From Collybiopsis luxurians FD-317 M1 (Eukaryota > Basidiomycota > Agaricomycetes > Agaricales > Omphalotaceae), in NCBI GenBank assembly GCA_000827265.1, contig KN834822.1, forward strand, positions 195,215-259,214: 64,000 bases of DNA, written 5' to 3'. A program made the translations under genes and the position numbers. The stretch's first letter is position 1. Each line of letters opens with the position of its first letter. The notes under the pieces were generated by a model, which saw only the letters and a list, made by a program, of their open reading frames with translations, was not told where the DNA came from and made no database searches. Shown here one piece after another: positions 11,740 to 24,978 of this stretch.

Positions 11740-13300
11740 TTGGTAATGACAGCAATTGCCAATGACATTATATGCATGTGATTCCAGTAATTCTCTCAGA
11801 TAAGATCCATTCCAATTGTTTCCCATGGTTCCGACAGCATGTCATATGGATTGAGTGGTCCAATCAGTTTATTCCTGTGCACTTTTGTCATCTGACACTT
11901 CCCACAACTATGCGCATATCTTGTGACATCTCAATTCACACTAGGCCACCAACAAGTTCTAGTCACAAGCTCCTGTTGAAGTACATTGTTATCTTATCTT
12001 TTATCAAACACAGACACAAGTAGATAGACTATACTTACACTATTCATTCTTTATTATTTGGTTCAACTTCTCCATCCCGCACCCTCTTTTTGACCCTAGC
12101 CTTAGTATATATAGAGTGCTATGTAGATTCTCTCTCCTCAGATGGTTCAACTATCTTGTTCAAGCTCTGAGGTGAGTTACTATATTATCATTCCTTTAGT
12201 TATTTATTACTTACTACAAGTATATGTAGTCTCTGCTATTGTATTTACAGGTAATACAGATGCTTCAAGTTGACTATCTCATTCAAGGTCTGAGTCTCTG
12301 CTGTTGTATTTACAGGTACTCCAAGCTACGGTGAATGAGCCGTACACTCATTCAACAATTCCCATGTTTTATATTGACTTGGATGACCAGCAAAAACTGT
12401 ATTGTGATGCACTATCATGACTTTTCCATAAAATTCTTGAAAGTTCTTCAGAATATTTGGAATATAAATCCAATTTTTGCATTATCCTCAAATGACCAGT
12501 CCTAGGTGCTTTAGCCCCATGTTCCTCTTGTACATGGATGTTTTTTGAATTTCATCTAATAGGGTAGCTTCAGGGTTGCCTAACTGTAATGCTTGAAAAA
12601 AAAAATCCAATTTAAGCAAAATAATGTCTTTGTTATCATTTACTCATGTCTCAAGACCTGTCATCTGTGATAGGGCATCAGCTTTGCCCATAGATTTGTC
12701 CAATTTGTGATATAACCCAAAAGAATATTCAGCTAATTCCACTACCCAGCATGCTTGTCTACAATTAATATTCTGAGGTTTTCAGAAATGCTGAAGATTT
12801 TGATGATCTGTCCAAACTTCCCCACATTCAAACTTCATTTGCCCCAAGTAAATATTGATGCCATTCATCTATAGAATCCATAATAGCTATCATTTCTTTG
12901 TCATAGATCTCATAATTTTGTTCAACCTCATTAAGAGATTGAGATCTAAAGGCTACTGCATACCATTTACTGTCTATCTGTTGTGATAAGACAGCAACAT
13001 TGGTGTAATCTGATCAATGAGCTTCTACTCTGAACTTTCCTTTGTCCTGTGGTATCAAGAGTGTGATGTCTTCTGCTATATGAGACTTCAGCTTTTTAAA
13101 CACCAACTGTTTAGTTTTATCATATACATGACCATTTGCAATTACCTTTTCAGCAACTTAGTGGACAAGCTACTTCACTGAATCACCTAAGGAACTGGAA
13201 CAGGAAATTACAAAAGCCAAGAAATGACTGAACATTCTGTTTCTTTTCTGGTACAGGCCAATTTGTAACTGTTGAAGTATGAGCTGATGCTGGTTGTTTC
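11740..13300 (-). pseudogene. Old Ty3/gypsy relic (RT end, RNase H, integrase), interrupted by a solo LTR
   Basis: Reading the minus strand from about 13290 down gives NWPVPEKKQNVQSFLGF (end of reverse transcriptase). Then comes a chromovirus-type RNase H region with FRVEA, SLNEVEQNYEIYDKEM, WTDHQNLQHF and GKADALS (about 13080-12660), then integrase zinc-binding remains (VHHN..FAGHPSQYKT, near 12390). After a 384-bp insertion it continues with CWWPSVN, CGKCQMTKVHR and EPWETIGMDLI (near 11960-11800). Many stops and frameshifts show it is old and dead. It is a different lineage from the element at 1-5.4 kb. Confidence 0.8.
11974..12357 (+). mobile_element. Solo LTR (copia-like) nested in the gypsy relic
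   Basis: 384 bp begin TGTTGAA and end TTCAACA, perfect 7-bp inverted ends of LTR type. A TATA box (TATATATAG, near 12108) gives the plus orientation. The flanks GCTCC (11969-11973) and ATTCC (12358-12362) fit a 5-bp target-site duplication with two later changes. The integrase reading of the host relic resumes on the other side. Two copies of GTCTCTGCT(A/G)TTGTATTTACAGGTA lie inside, near 12230 and 12294. Confidence 0.7.
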
Positions 13301-13853
13301 AGTCTCGGCACCTCATTTACTATACCCCGCACTACATCCTTTAAGTACTGCCCAAACATTCTTCCTATCTATTTAATATCTGCATCTATATATACATGGT
13401 ACATAGAGCTGAATAAGGGAACCATTTGACAACCCCGAAATTCACTCAGTACTAAATCACTTACATATCAACCTCTGCTTCAACAGTAACTGCTTCAACC
13501 TGTGCCCTTCTTATGATGTCTATACCTCTATTCTGGCCTGCTACCACATTATCTATAGCAAACGTACTGTCCCATTTTGTTCAATTTGATATACCTTGTG
13601 ACTTGTGACACAACTGACAAAATTTTAATTTCAACAAATTTCCTTTTAAGATAATATTTGTCAGCAATTTCGGCACTTAAGACTATAATTTGAGGGCAAT
13701 TTTTGCCTTTCTCGGTGTGACAGGTCAAAAAATTTTGACATTTTCAGGCCCTGGGACCTGTGACCAACATTGAATGAAATGGGACAGTATTGCATATCGG
13801 GCAACTGCAGTAGGCCAACTAGTTTACAGTTTTCACTCCAGCTATACTTCGAT

Positions 13854-13973
13854 TTTACCTTTTTACTTGGATTTCTCTCATTGTTTGTTGTTCAAACATT
13901 TTTGGTACTGAGAGATTTGCCTCCTGGTGCATTTGAAGCTTTCCAGTGGACAATGTTGCTTCTTCACATCTAG
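13854..13973 (+). pseudogene. 3' fragment of the membrane protein family of 23.1 and 63.5 kb
   Basis: The sequence encodes LRDLPPGAFEAFQWT and ends LLLHI followed by TAG. The two complete genes end ALRDLPPGIFKAVQWTNFIPHI (24978) and ALRDLPPGAFEVAQWTSFLPHI (61763). A hydrophobic stretch precedes it, as in the complete genes, but nothing further upstream can be aligned. It is a truncated relic of the C-terminus. Confidence 0.75.
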
Positions 13974-16250
13974 GTTCAAACCAGAGCATGTTATGATTAT
14001 TGTCTTGATATCTTTTTTACCATTTTTTCTACAGTCAAAGGAGAAAATAAAAATTGGAAAATGAGGGGAATGGGAGCTATAATTGGCTTTACAGTCCACT
14101 CATTCTGATAGTCATCTATCTGTTTGTATCTATTTTATGAGGATGGGTCGAGCTTGCCCATTGACCCCCAGGTTTGACCCCAAGAGGCCCAAGCGTTCAC
14201 CGGTCATCTGTTAAATGTCAAAAGCACTTAATTGAGCATATAATTAAACCAATCACAGCTATTATCATGGACATAGACTAAGTACAGTGGATAGAGTATT
14301 AGAAAGTTTGGATACTATGTTATGGTCTGCTCCAAAACCTACACAGTAACTGACTTGGATTTACTTAAAGGTTATAGAAATGACATAATTAAAGTACAGA
14401 GATAGGATTAGTATTCAATGATGAATACAGTGGAAAGTGCTGTGTTGCTGCTGTTTAAAGGATGCTATAAACAGTAGATCAGATTTTATAGTAATATCTG
14501 AGGTCTTTAAAAGTACCTTTGAGAGAACTTCAGAGACAATAGAAAAAACAAGGCACTAGATTGAAAGAAATAACTACTACAAAATATCCAAGCTGGGGTG
14601 GATATAGAGAATTAAATGTGCAAGGAGTGTGGTCCTGACAAAGTAGACAAGGGAATTCCACAGCAAGCAAAGGAAATATTACTACTACATGGTTCTAATG
14701 TACAAGGGAACCCCTGCATCTGATATCCTATTTTAAAATGCAAATACTAGTAGATAACTAGAAGCCCCAAACATTGGGGTCTTGCAATTACTGACCCTTT
14801 GTATGCAGTCTGTATGTAGGAGTTGGGCCCTGGTTACTCTAAGTCAGATTGTTAGCACTGATGTAATCCCAGGAAGGTCAACGCTGGGTCAAGCATTGAG
14901 TGTGACCTTCTTTACCCAGCTTGACAATATGGTTGGGACATGGGAATGCATTGTGTGTCTTGATGTTCTGCCTGTTTTGCTCCTTATGTATTGAAGGAAG
15001 CATTTGTTTACTAAATAAAACTAAATTGGTTGGTTGAAGGAACTTATCAGCTGACAATCAAATATGCAAGTAAGCAGTGGCAAGAAAACAGCATATTTAC
15101 AAGATAAATACCATTCCACCAATGTGTTGATGAATTTTCATATACATAAATTTACCAAAAGAAGGTTTGTGATAGTGTTCTGAAATAAATCATATATCAA
15201 GATTTTGCCACCTAAGTTTTTGCTTAGATTTTCCACCTCAGCTAAAACTTCCGCATCTTTAATTTCTGGCATGTTTGCTGTGTTGGCCCAGTCATTGAAA
15301 TATGTCAAGTCATAACTCATCCAATGTTGCACCTGACCATTTGAGGAGCAAATTGAGGTCCTGGAAGGAGACTCATTGACCAAAAGTCATTCACAATGGA
15401 AGTGTTGAGCCAATTTTATTGCCAGATGACCTAGCCTATCAAACTTGTCTTCTTTTATGTACTTTGCACTGTCCCCAACCCCATCCTCAAAGAGATCAGA
15501 TATTCACAAAGAATTCTGGTCCTTGATGTATACATGCATATGTACAGATGGATGGGATGAGGCAAAGTCTGCAGCACACAGCTTCCTCCAAAAGATAACA
15601 TAGAAGCCACTAGCCCCCAAGGATCTGGTTCCATGTATGTACATGGGCCCTACTAGTCAAACAAGAAGGCAGGGAAAGTAGCCAGGCATGCTGTTGGGTA
15701 TTGGGTCATGGACTGTGAGAGAGCTGCAGTCAGATAATATGCAAAGAAGTATTAACCACTTGCAAGGCCCTGGCTACCTTCAAGTTGAAAAGAATCTTAC
15801 CTGCAAGTGTGCTTTTTCATGAAGCCAAGTTTAAGGTAGATCAGCATTATGAAAAATCAGAGATAAAATCATGCTCTTCCCATCAAGTCAATCCTAAACA
15901 TAAACAACTTCTCGCAGCCAGTTGAAGTACTTTGAATTATTTTTTTCAAACCATTGACATTCTGCCATAACCAGCAAACACATTGACTGAATATTGCATA
16001 CTAATGATAATACAATCAGAAATAAATAGTACCTACAAGGATGCAAGATTATAAATAATAAGTAGTAAAGTTTCATAGTGATCATACAGTAGATGGCTAC
16101 TCATAAATAGGTACTCTACTAAGAACAGAACTTCTTTATGAATAAGCAAAAATTCGAGAGGAAAAAGTGATTCAAATGCTTGTGTAGAAAATAGGTGCTT
16201 CTGACTCCAAACAGAAAGAAATCTACAAATGAGCATGCTGCGTCAAGCTT
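13974..16250. other. AT-rich stretch without a supported gene
   Basis: Only short ORFs occur. A minus-strand ORF at 15138-15383 (81 codons, MVNESPSRTS) has no recognisable features. No RNA gene or clear repeat was found. Confidence 0.4.
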
Positions 16251-17836
16251 TCATTCTTCTCCTTGACCTTCCTCTCCTCCTTCCACAGGATCACAACCCA
16301 ATGGAGCTCCAATATCCCCTGGTAAGAAGCTATTGGTTGCAAATTGCAATCCTGAGTACTGTTGTCCCTCAGCATTTTGTATGGGCTGGCTCATATCCTT
16401 GGGGTTGGAAAAGGTGCGTAGATTGAGCATAAGTCGGCTGATTAAAATGTTTGGGAGGCTTCAAAGGTTCAAAGGATTCAAGATCAGTCATTCATATGAC
16501 ATTTTCACAATATCCACTCACACATTGAAGAATGGTAGTATCAAAGCAAAAAATGACTGCAGAGATATTTGATAATCAATAAGGAAGCATTTGATACTCA
16601 TCCAGCTATTTATTCTCATACATTAGAATTGCTGCCATTATCTGGAAGAAACTCATCCAACTAGGCAAAGAGATTATTTACATGACTCAAAATAGATATC
16701 TTGACTCACCAACACAGCAATGACACCAATAATTCCTACAATCAGCATGATCCTGTGATAGTTGACCTGGTGAATGATTCAGAGAGACATATTTTATACC
16801 GAAAACCCACAGGAAGTAAAGACAACCTTTGGTTAACCTTTCAGAGGTAAATTTTCAAGCTCAAATTTCACTGGCTTACCATCGCGAACAATCACTTGTG
16901 TTATACTAGATTGACCAAGTCTTTTCATTTCAATAGCATGATGAAAAGTCTTTCTAAATGTCAATACAAAAATGAAAACATCAAATGCCAGATTGATGAA
17001 GGGTATGACTAATTGCACTGGAAAATTGTAATGTTAGTAAGGCACAAGTAGCAATCTTAGGCAGAGCTTACTTCTAAGTGTATTGATTGGAATCAGTATT
17101 CAATTTATGGAGGAAAATATTGTTTTTATGTACCTGTCATACAGTTCCGGATTTGAAATGTCAACTCCACATCTTGCAAAGGACTGGAAGGGTGAACCAG
17201 TTAAGGAAATGCCCCGGGTTAGTACTGCAGTCTATATAAAGCAGTTATACGCCTGTCTGGGGAACTAGGTTATTTTATACTTACGAGGATATCCATGGAT
17301 AATCTAGAATGTAAAAAAAGAGCAGATATTGCCAGTACCACTCTACTTCTATCATAGATTGCGTAGACTCTCAGAGCGAAAAGCACTTGGAAATATTTTC
17401 ATCCATTGTTGATAAGGATGCACTATGACAGTTCTTACCATTGGTACAAAGAACTACTGCAGTTTGCGAAAACAGTTGTAATATTGACAATACCTTACAT
17501 CTGTAGCTTCATAAATTAAACAAGCCATTCAAGAAATAATAGGGTACTGTCAAACCTGTTATCTGTATTGACTCCAGGGAAATTGATCATCAATTGAAAT
17601 GCCAACTGGATTAAAAAGATGAATCTGTTGAAAATAAATAAAAGTGATGTTCCAGTTTGTTTCCTTGACCAGACTGTGTCTATTTCAGCCGGCAGTATTT
17701 GTAAATAATCTGCCATCCAAAGAGCTAATATAAGTGCGATAAGTACTTGAACAATGGGATAGCACCTAAATCGCACCTGCTGAAGCGGAAAACGCATAGT
17801 TTGCAGCCAACCTACAAGGTTGATGAATGTCAACAA
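16251..17836 (-). CDS. DUF6533-type serpentine membrane protein
   Basis: The gene has several exons on the minus strand. Exon 1 carries the DUF6533 signature (LWMADYLQILPAEIDTVWSR, then TGTSLLFIFNRFIFL). The start is either 17836 or the in-frame ATG of MRFPLQQV slightly downstream. The next exons give CKVLSILQLFSQ and then LFALRVYAIYDRSRVVLAIS, a family hallmark. They are followed by the long amphipathic exon FRKTFHHAIEMKRLGQSSITQVIVRDG, a hydrophobic exon (RIMLIVGIIGVIAVL) and the C-terminal exon LISRLMLNLRTFSNPKDMSQ, ending EEGQGEE and TGA at 16251. Plausible GT and AG sites join these pieces, so the gene may be intact. The family is a seven-helix-like group of unknown function abundant in Agaricomycetes. 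Confidence 0.65.
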
Positions 17837-20775
17837 GAAATTACATCAGTCTGATAACCCAAATTGAACATACAGTATTTCAATTTCTTGCACAGTTGCA
17901 CTATCCATTTGTTCTCAGGGTATTTGGGTACAAGCACAGACCTCGTTCTAGTTGTGACTGACGGGCTTGAATATATATAGTTTTACCAGGCTCGGTTTCT
18001 CTGCCCGAGATATAATCTAAGACCAGCATATAAAATTCAGTATAGATCAGCAACCTACATCAGCAAGTTCCAGAGTAGATAAACGGTATGATTCCATACC
18101 AATTATACCCGATCATACGCCCCCGAGCTGGTACAAGGACCCTGGGAGGATGCGTAGTCCCGCTATTTCGGAGTCGGTACATATGGATGCCCAGTCGCTT
18201 CTTTTTTCCTCAGTTCTGCATCCGCAATACCGTCAGTATATCCTTTCAATAGTCATAAACTTCGAAAAGTCTTCTTATCTTCGACAGCTGTAACTGTAAT
18301 ACATTAGCTGCTGTTCTTCCTGCTGTCCAGTCGTCTGCGCATGGCGCATTCAGAGGCGGAAATAAATTATTCCCGTGTAAGTTACGTGCCTGGAATCGAC
18401 TCTAGCTGGCTGAGACTCAGAGCAGTGCAAGTCAACACCCGCGCAGCTGTCAACCATTCATTTATATCATTTCTGTATAAGAAGATGCCTTACATGCCTC
18501 TATACACTCGCATGCATGTATACAAACCCTCACAATCACATATGTAGTTGTGCTACAGCTACAGACAGACGTAAGGAGCGATACTAGTGCATCCTCGGTC
18601 CCGCCGATAGTCCAGCTTCGATCCATTGCTACACCGACCGTGATGTACGTCGCTTCGGGTTTGATCTTTCACTTCCCGGAAGGCTGCATCAATACTCTCT
18701 AGTCAAATACAAATATTTACAAGTATCAAATCTGTCATGCTTAGCTTCGAAAAGTTGACGCTAACACACTAGTAACAGACCAACCCTGTTTCACCTCCAT
18801 CCTTTTCAAATCGTCAAAATTCAAAGTACCCACTTCAAACTTCTAGTTCTGAGCCCTTATCTCATCTCGTTCAATACTAATGCGATTTGAGTACCTGGCA
18901 ACCACACTTTGACTGTTATACCTGTGCTTCTTCTCATGCTTCACCCTGTCCATCCATTCCATCTCCGGAGTGAGTCAGTCCGACATACGCATTCGATCAC
19001 CAGAATGACCACATGCTCTTTTTGGCAGCCTGCAAGTCGAGACTCGGCGCGCACATTTATGGGCGGAAAAAGCGTGGTAGGACTCAGTTGGCTTTGACCT
19101 CCAAGGACACTAACATTACTCAAAATTACTGACAGCACCAGTTTCCTAGATTATTTAGATACACCGACTGTATCCAGTTTCCAGATATTGACAATGCCAT
19201 TATGCAAGAATTATAAATCCTCTGATAAAGCATTGTGGGGGACTGCTCCGGTTGCTCTGCTGGCCCTAACATGACGGAGTGGGTCCGAACATTGCCAAAC
19301 TAATGCGGGTTAGGGTTTAGGGTAAGTATATTAATACCTATGGAACAGACTCGCTACTGATTACTCCAGTTACCGATCCGAAGTTATGTGATGACTGCCT
19401 ATAAGTGATTTAGCATGCTGCCGCTATTGGCCATTTATCTAAGCCCTTTGGATCAAACATGTGCCCTGCCAGTCGTTGTTCTTACTTTAATATACTGGCA
19501 CTGGGCACGGCCCGCATGAGAAAATGGCGGGGCGCTTATTTCTCCCAGCCAAAAGGTGTGTTTCCACTGTACGGATTCCCCCTAGTATTAAATTTTTTAT
19601 TCATAACCGCATGCACATGTCTACTAAAAAGTATATGAGAACTTAGAAGCATTGGAAAAAGGTATGGAACACTTTCTCCATGCCAGACTTCGAAAAACTG
19701 TGAAACGCAGAAGGTTCACGCACCAAGACTGCTCATTGAGAAATAATGGAATGAGTAAATAAAAATTGGGTATGGAGAATGGATCGATGAGTATCTTAAA
19801 ACTGATTTTACCTCTTAACTTTTGCCACAAGTATACTGGATAAATCAAAATTTCATATCTTGTGTATGTGGTACGAGCGGGAACATGGATATACCCTACT
19901 AGTTGCCGTCTGCTTGACCGAATAAGGGATAGCACTGTAAAATTACAGCCACTGGAATTGCTAGTCATTATCGATTTTATAATGCATGCCTGCCTCTAGT
20001 GAGAACAAATAATCTATCCTTAGCGCCGCCGGAGCGGCAATCCCCGACTCTTTACAGTTTTGGTTGTACCTTTGGTCTTCAGAATCCATCCAGATCCATA
20101 CAATGTATAACTACTTAATAGTCCAGATATTTTGTATTGCTGTATCTTATACCTTAGTGGTCCAGCCCAAGTTGTTCTGTAGAGCTTTGTTTTTTTGCTC
20201 ATGGACTGCCGCCAGTGGCTTAGGGTTGGTTGGGCATGTGAATGGATCACTTCGCATCCTGGCTCTGCTGAGCATCTGCCCAGCTTTGCAGCTCCCCTCA
20301 GACTCTACTATCTATGTACCAGAGTTGATAACAAAAATGTCAGTATAGGAAAACTTTTGCAATTCTTGATTGACTCTCTTCATACTTGAGGGATGTTAAA
20401 TATACATGTTAAGCTTTAAACTGACTAAATTTAAGAATTTTCGGAGCCCTCAAGGTTGTGCCAGCTGTCTACCGAGAAAGGACATTAAATGGCGGGAGTT
20501 GATATTCGGACCGGTGCTTTCCTGTTTTTAACATCCTTGTTTGTTTGAGAGAAATCTGCATTGTTTCAAATTTACAAATGGTGCTCAAATGCTTCAAAAT
20601 GACATAAAGTACACAATATCTGAAACCTGAAATAAATTGAGTATTTTTCATGCTTCTCGGTACTGATAAAGGGAATAACCCACTGTTTGAACACTTGAAA
20701 AACTCTCTGATTATTTTCAAGCTCAAGAATGCTCATAAAAAGGTCCTGAGTCTATCTATTAGTTCCAATTGAGTG
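17837..20775. other. Long stretch without a supported gene
   Basis: Short ORFs only. A start followed by a GT donor near 18341-18380 (MAHSEAEINYSR then GTAAGT) could be a first exon but no continuation is convincing. A short telomere-like TTAGGGTTTAGGG occurs at 19310-19322. Confidence 0.4.
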
Positions 20776-21165
20776 TGCAGAATGCACTCAAGCGGAAGCA
20801 TTTTCTGCAAAAATATCAACTCTGGGTAGTTATCAGCTCCGGTACACAAATCAAGACACAGATAGTATGGCAAGGAGACTCTGACTTTGCCTATACTTAC
20901 ACTCACTTAGTTCACCATCTACTATATTCCCTCTGACATACAACTTACTGATAATTCTCTCATTTGTTCGCCAATCAGTTGAGCTCCACTCACCTGATTT
21001 ATTACCTACGCCCTATTCTACTATAAAAGCCAGCTTGTTTGTAGATTAGAGTATCTTTCTCTGAAATCGAGACATTACACTAGTCACTATCTGAACCTAA
21101 GTCTCTCTGTAGGGATTTTTGACTTAGCTACCTGTACCACTTACCTTTCATGCCCACATTCTGCA
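20776..21165 (+). mobile_element. Possible second solo LTR
   Basis: 390 bp begin TGCAGAATG and end with its exact reverse complement CATTCTGCA. A TATA-like ACTATAAAAG lies near 21019, and TATACTTACACT is shared with the LTR at 11974-12357. No target-site duplication is visible, so the boundaries are tentative. Confidence 0.35.
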
Positions 21166-21480
21166 TCACTCCGTCGCTGTTTTGTGGCAAATGGCAAGTG
21201 ATTCAGAATAAGACATGGTGGTTTTGGGAATGGGTCCATTTGCCTTGAGTGTAAGTGGTGTCACTGGCTTTCCCACCAATGACTCCAACGATAGCTCTTT
21301 AATCTTAGCCACAGCTTCTTCAACAGTTGATTGAATAGTGCTTGGTTTTGATAATCACTGGGGTGTGATGGACTGCAAGTTTAATGGTCCTGGAGATGAT
21401 GGACACCTGGGAATTGGTTGGGAGTTCGAGAGTACTGGAGATGCTGAATGCTCAGGAATTGGTGAAAGCATTAAAAACTG

Positions 21481-21720
21481 CTAAGGACTAGGTGAGCCAC
21501 ATTCACTCTCACTATTGCTACCTTCTGAGCTGCTATCCAGGTTGTCTTTGACAGCAAGAACATTATGGATCATCTTTGCAACAACACAGACTGGAGTAGC
21601 AGGAATGACAGGGAGAACACTGTCAGATGATGTAACTCTTGCTGGGGCCATCATATCTTGATTTATTGCGTCAGGATTGTAGGGCCACACACCGGTTTTT
21701 CAAAAGGCTGACTTGATTGT
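21481..21720 (-). pseudogene. Fragment of a pogo-type transposase (C-terminal region)
   Basis: The minus strand reads SAF-stop-KTGVWPYNPDAINQDMMAP, the segment that follows the DDE domain in Agaricomycete pogo/Fot1-type transposases. The stop is TGA where Arg is expected. It may derive from the same family as the copy at 25839-27124. Confidence 0.6.
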
Positions 21721-21984
21721 GTTGGAAGTTAATTACGAGTGCATGGAATGGAATGGAATGCCGAGTTTCTGCTCTGACGAGTCTGTGCCTGATCCAAGGC
21801 AGGCAATTTTGAATTGATCTAATTTTTGCAATTTATACAATTTTAGTAAGTTTTCATTACATTGATGATTGATGATCCAGGATCTGTGAGGTAATTTGTT
21901 CCAATCACCGAAAAGGGCACAAGTCCCGCCACGCGTTGGCGTTGGCCCACTATGCATCAAGTTGAACAGAGCCACAGCATATAG

Positions 21985-22440
21985 ATTCAGGGACCTGTCA
22001 TCAGTCCACTCTATTTAGATACTGTAGCAATATTTGGGCAGTGCTTCCGCACACTTTTTGCAGGGATTCGGTCACACCTTGTCATGGTAAGCTTTTTTGC
22101 CCTCACATTACCAAACTGAAGATCTGGAATTCACGGATGAACCCCAGATTTTCCCACTATAGCTTACAGTTCACCACAGCCACAGCTAGTTTTTTCTTTA
22201 GCATACAGTGACCAATTAAGTGAATAACCATATTATGAGTGTTTTTTGAGGGATCCAGTTCCCGGATGTTGTATCTAACAACTGGACAAGACTACGGCAT
22301 ATTTTTTTCAAGGACCCAGTTCTCAGTTGACTGGATAAAAATACTGTAGTCAACATTTGGACCAAGGTTGAGCAAATTACTTCAGGGATACGGTCGACAA
22401 CTGACTGGATACAAATAATGCTACAGCTTACATCCTGACA
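21985..22440. repeat. Degenerate minisatellite of about 75 bp unit
   Basis: Repeated blocks contain GGGA(T/C)CC(A/G)GTT or close variants, followed by AACTGACTGGATA(C/A)AAAT and then ACTGTAGT/ATGCTACAG. The clearest units are near 22240, 22312 and 22390, with a further diverged one near 21985-22075. Confidence 0.5.
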
Positions 22441-23099
22441 AAGTTCTGGAACATTCTCAATCACATGGTGCTGTGTCACAATTCAATGATAAATCCGCAG
22501 TATTGGTATGTCAACCACACAATTGAGTGAATTGGCCCGCAGGCGGGACCCGAAAAGTGTGCGGGTAGGCTTGATAATGAGCGCGGGCAGGCCTTGATTG
22601 GACGTCATGTGGCCCGAGACATATCTGGGTTTTCTCTCAACTTCGTAGCTCTCATTATCAACAAGATTCCCGTACCCATCTGATATAAATTCCAATGTTA
22701 TTTGTTGTCCCAGTGAGTTTGGGAGTTTATTCAAGGTTCCTTGGCAGAATATCTTGCGGAGAGAAAGGCGAAAAGTGGGTAGTAGTGGATCCTATGTTTG
22801 GTGTGGATACCGGCGAGTGCCAATGAGTGACCATATATAGATCAGCGTCAGTACTACTTCAAATCTTTCGGAAATTAAATCGTTTCGATAATCTGATTCA
22901 AATCTGATCATCTGTAGTGCACTGCTGAGTTTGTATTATTGGCCGACAGCATTCCTGCTCAACCTCGACGCTCAAGCATGGCATGCTATGCTAACGCTGT
23001 TAAAGTTGAACTGATCTTAAATCAAAGCTGCCAGTTTGTCCAGCTGCTTCCCCCTTGCCCACTTCATCTCTCAACATTCTCCATTTCTCTAGCTTGCGC

Positions 23100-24978
23100 A
23101 TGATTATTCCGTCTATAACTCACCTTCACGATTTAGCGGTACAGTCCACTACTACAGTTGTAGAAGCGGGCAGCACACCTTCATCAGTCACCAGCTCGCA
23201 GTGTAATGACATCAATAACTGCCGTACTCTGCTTCAAATTGTCTGGAGCTGTGTCAGTGTTCTCATCGCCTGCACTTGGATCTCGGTTCACCCAAACATA
23301 CCCGGACCTGATGACAGCTCCTGGAAAGCGTTTCGGCGCAAGATAGGGCTGATGATTATTGCTCTAATTGCTCCGGAGATGCTGGTTTTGTGGGCTACTC
23401 GACAATGGTTTGCGGCAAGGAAGCTCTCAGAGCGTACGTACTTTGTGTGGACATCTTTAACTGCATTGCTTACCTTTCGAGATAGGGTATCCAGGATGGA
23501 CGAGGACACATGCCTTCTTTGCCCTTATGGGAGGCTTTGCTCTTTATGAGGGCAAAAAGTGTATTTCTGTTCTACGATTCATTCCTCCAGAACCTTTCAG
23601 TATCCAGAACATTATGTTCGGGCCTACCAAGAGCCCTATTTTAATACACTTTGAAAACTTGGAGCACTGTACTGTCATCAATGACAATTCTCCGTCCATT
23701 CACAATGATAGCACTCTGGTTCCGCTTACTGCAGAAACTGGTACTTCTTCCAATGATGGCTTTGAACATCACTCCACCGCGGAAGATGAGGCGGAACTCG
23801 AGGATTTCTGTTCAGTCGCCCTCCCTGTTGCTGTCAATTACGATAATCCATTTACTCGTGACAGTGACGGTGTTGCTATCGTAACCTCTACTGACTCAGA
23901 TCTTAAACCCGGTGCTCAGACTGAGGAGTTGAACGACCACCATTTGGGCAATCCCAATCCTGAGGAGGAGCTGAGCAATCATCATTCAATCAAAACCACT
24001 CCGTACATTGCTGGCAAGCTTGCCGAGTGTGATCCTGCCACCGAATTCGATCAGCGGTCATTTGCAGCCCACCTTAATCTCATTGGTAGAATTTCAGAAA
24101 TCCAGATTAAGGATCGGAGTCACAGTGACAGCTTCTCCAAGCTGATCGCGGTCATGCAGACAACCTGGTTTGTGGTCCAGCTGTTTGCCAGATGGGCCGA
24201 GGGCTTACCAGTGACAGAACTTGAGGTCATGACTCTCGCTTTTGCAGCGATGAATGTCTTGATCTATTTCTTCTGGTGGGATAAGCCTCAGGGAGTAGGA
24301 TGTCCTGTCTGCATTGTGCGGAAAAGTATAGATGAAGATGTGTTAGACCAACCAGGTGCTTCTGTCCAACCAAAAGAGGGATGGATAGCTACAGCATGGA
24401 GCTGGTTTCAAAACATCTTGGAAAATGTCTTAGAGGTGGTATGCAGATTCTGGAAACAAACCTTCAAGGACATGCTGCTTGATATTCTCTCAATCCCATC
24501 AATAACCATAGTGTTTCTGACAGACTTTGTCGGAATGATTGCCATTGTGATCCTGGAGGACAATGGTAGGATTAGAGAATCCAAAATGGTGTCATCATTC
24601 GAGCGAACTACCAAGTTGGAACCAAAAAATGCACAAGATAAATTTATTACTTATGGTGCGGCAGTTATGTTTGGTGCCATTCATTGTGCTGCCTGGACAT
24701 CCAAGTTCCCCAGCACTGCTGAGGAGGTATTGTGGAAGGTCTGCTCCCTTCTTGTGACCTGTGCTCCAATGTTTCTGGCCTTGTACAATGTAATTTTTAG
24801 TATAAGGCCCAATTTGCCTGATTGGGTAGTGTGCCTTGAATGGGTTTACATAGGTACAATATCCTTTTACATTCTTGCTCGGCTCTCTCTGATTGTCCAG
24901 CCATTTGTGGCCTTGAGAGATTTGCCTCCGGGCATCTTCAAAGCTGTCCAGTGGACGAATTTTATTCCACACATCTAG
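23100..24978 (+). CDS. Multi-pass membrane protein, Agaricomycete-specific family (copy 1)
   Basis: Two exons, 23100-23433 and 23486-24978, are joined by a 52-nt GT..AG intron to give 608 codons. The start MIIPSITHL is shared with copy 2. The N-terminal part has two hydrophobic segments around VHPNIPGP and an ARKLSERYPGWTRTHAFFALMGG junction across the intron. A long acidic polar loop follows (about residues 150-330). The C-terminal half has about five more hydrophobic segments, including TTWFVVQLFARW, FFWWDKPQ and the terminal ARLSLIVQPFVALRDLPPG. The fold and role are unknown, and no enzymatic motif is seen. A TATA-like CCATATATAG lies near 22830. Confidence 0.8.

Noticed and set aside
19310..19322. 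Telomere-like TTAGGGTTTAGGG
   Set aside because: Only two imperfect units inside ordinary sequence; not a telomere and easily due to chance.
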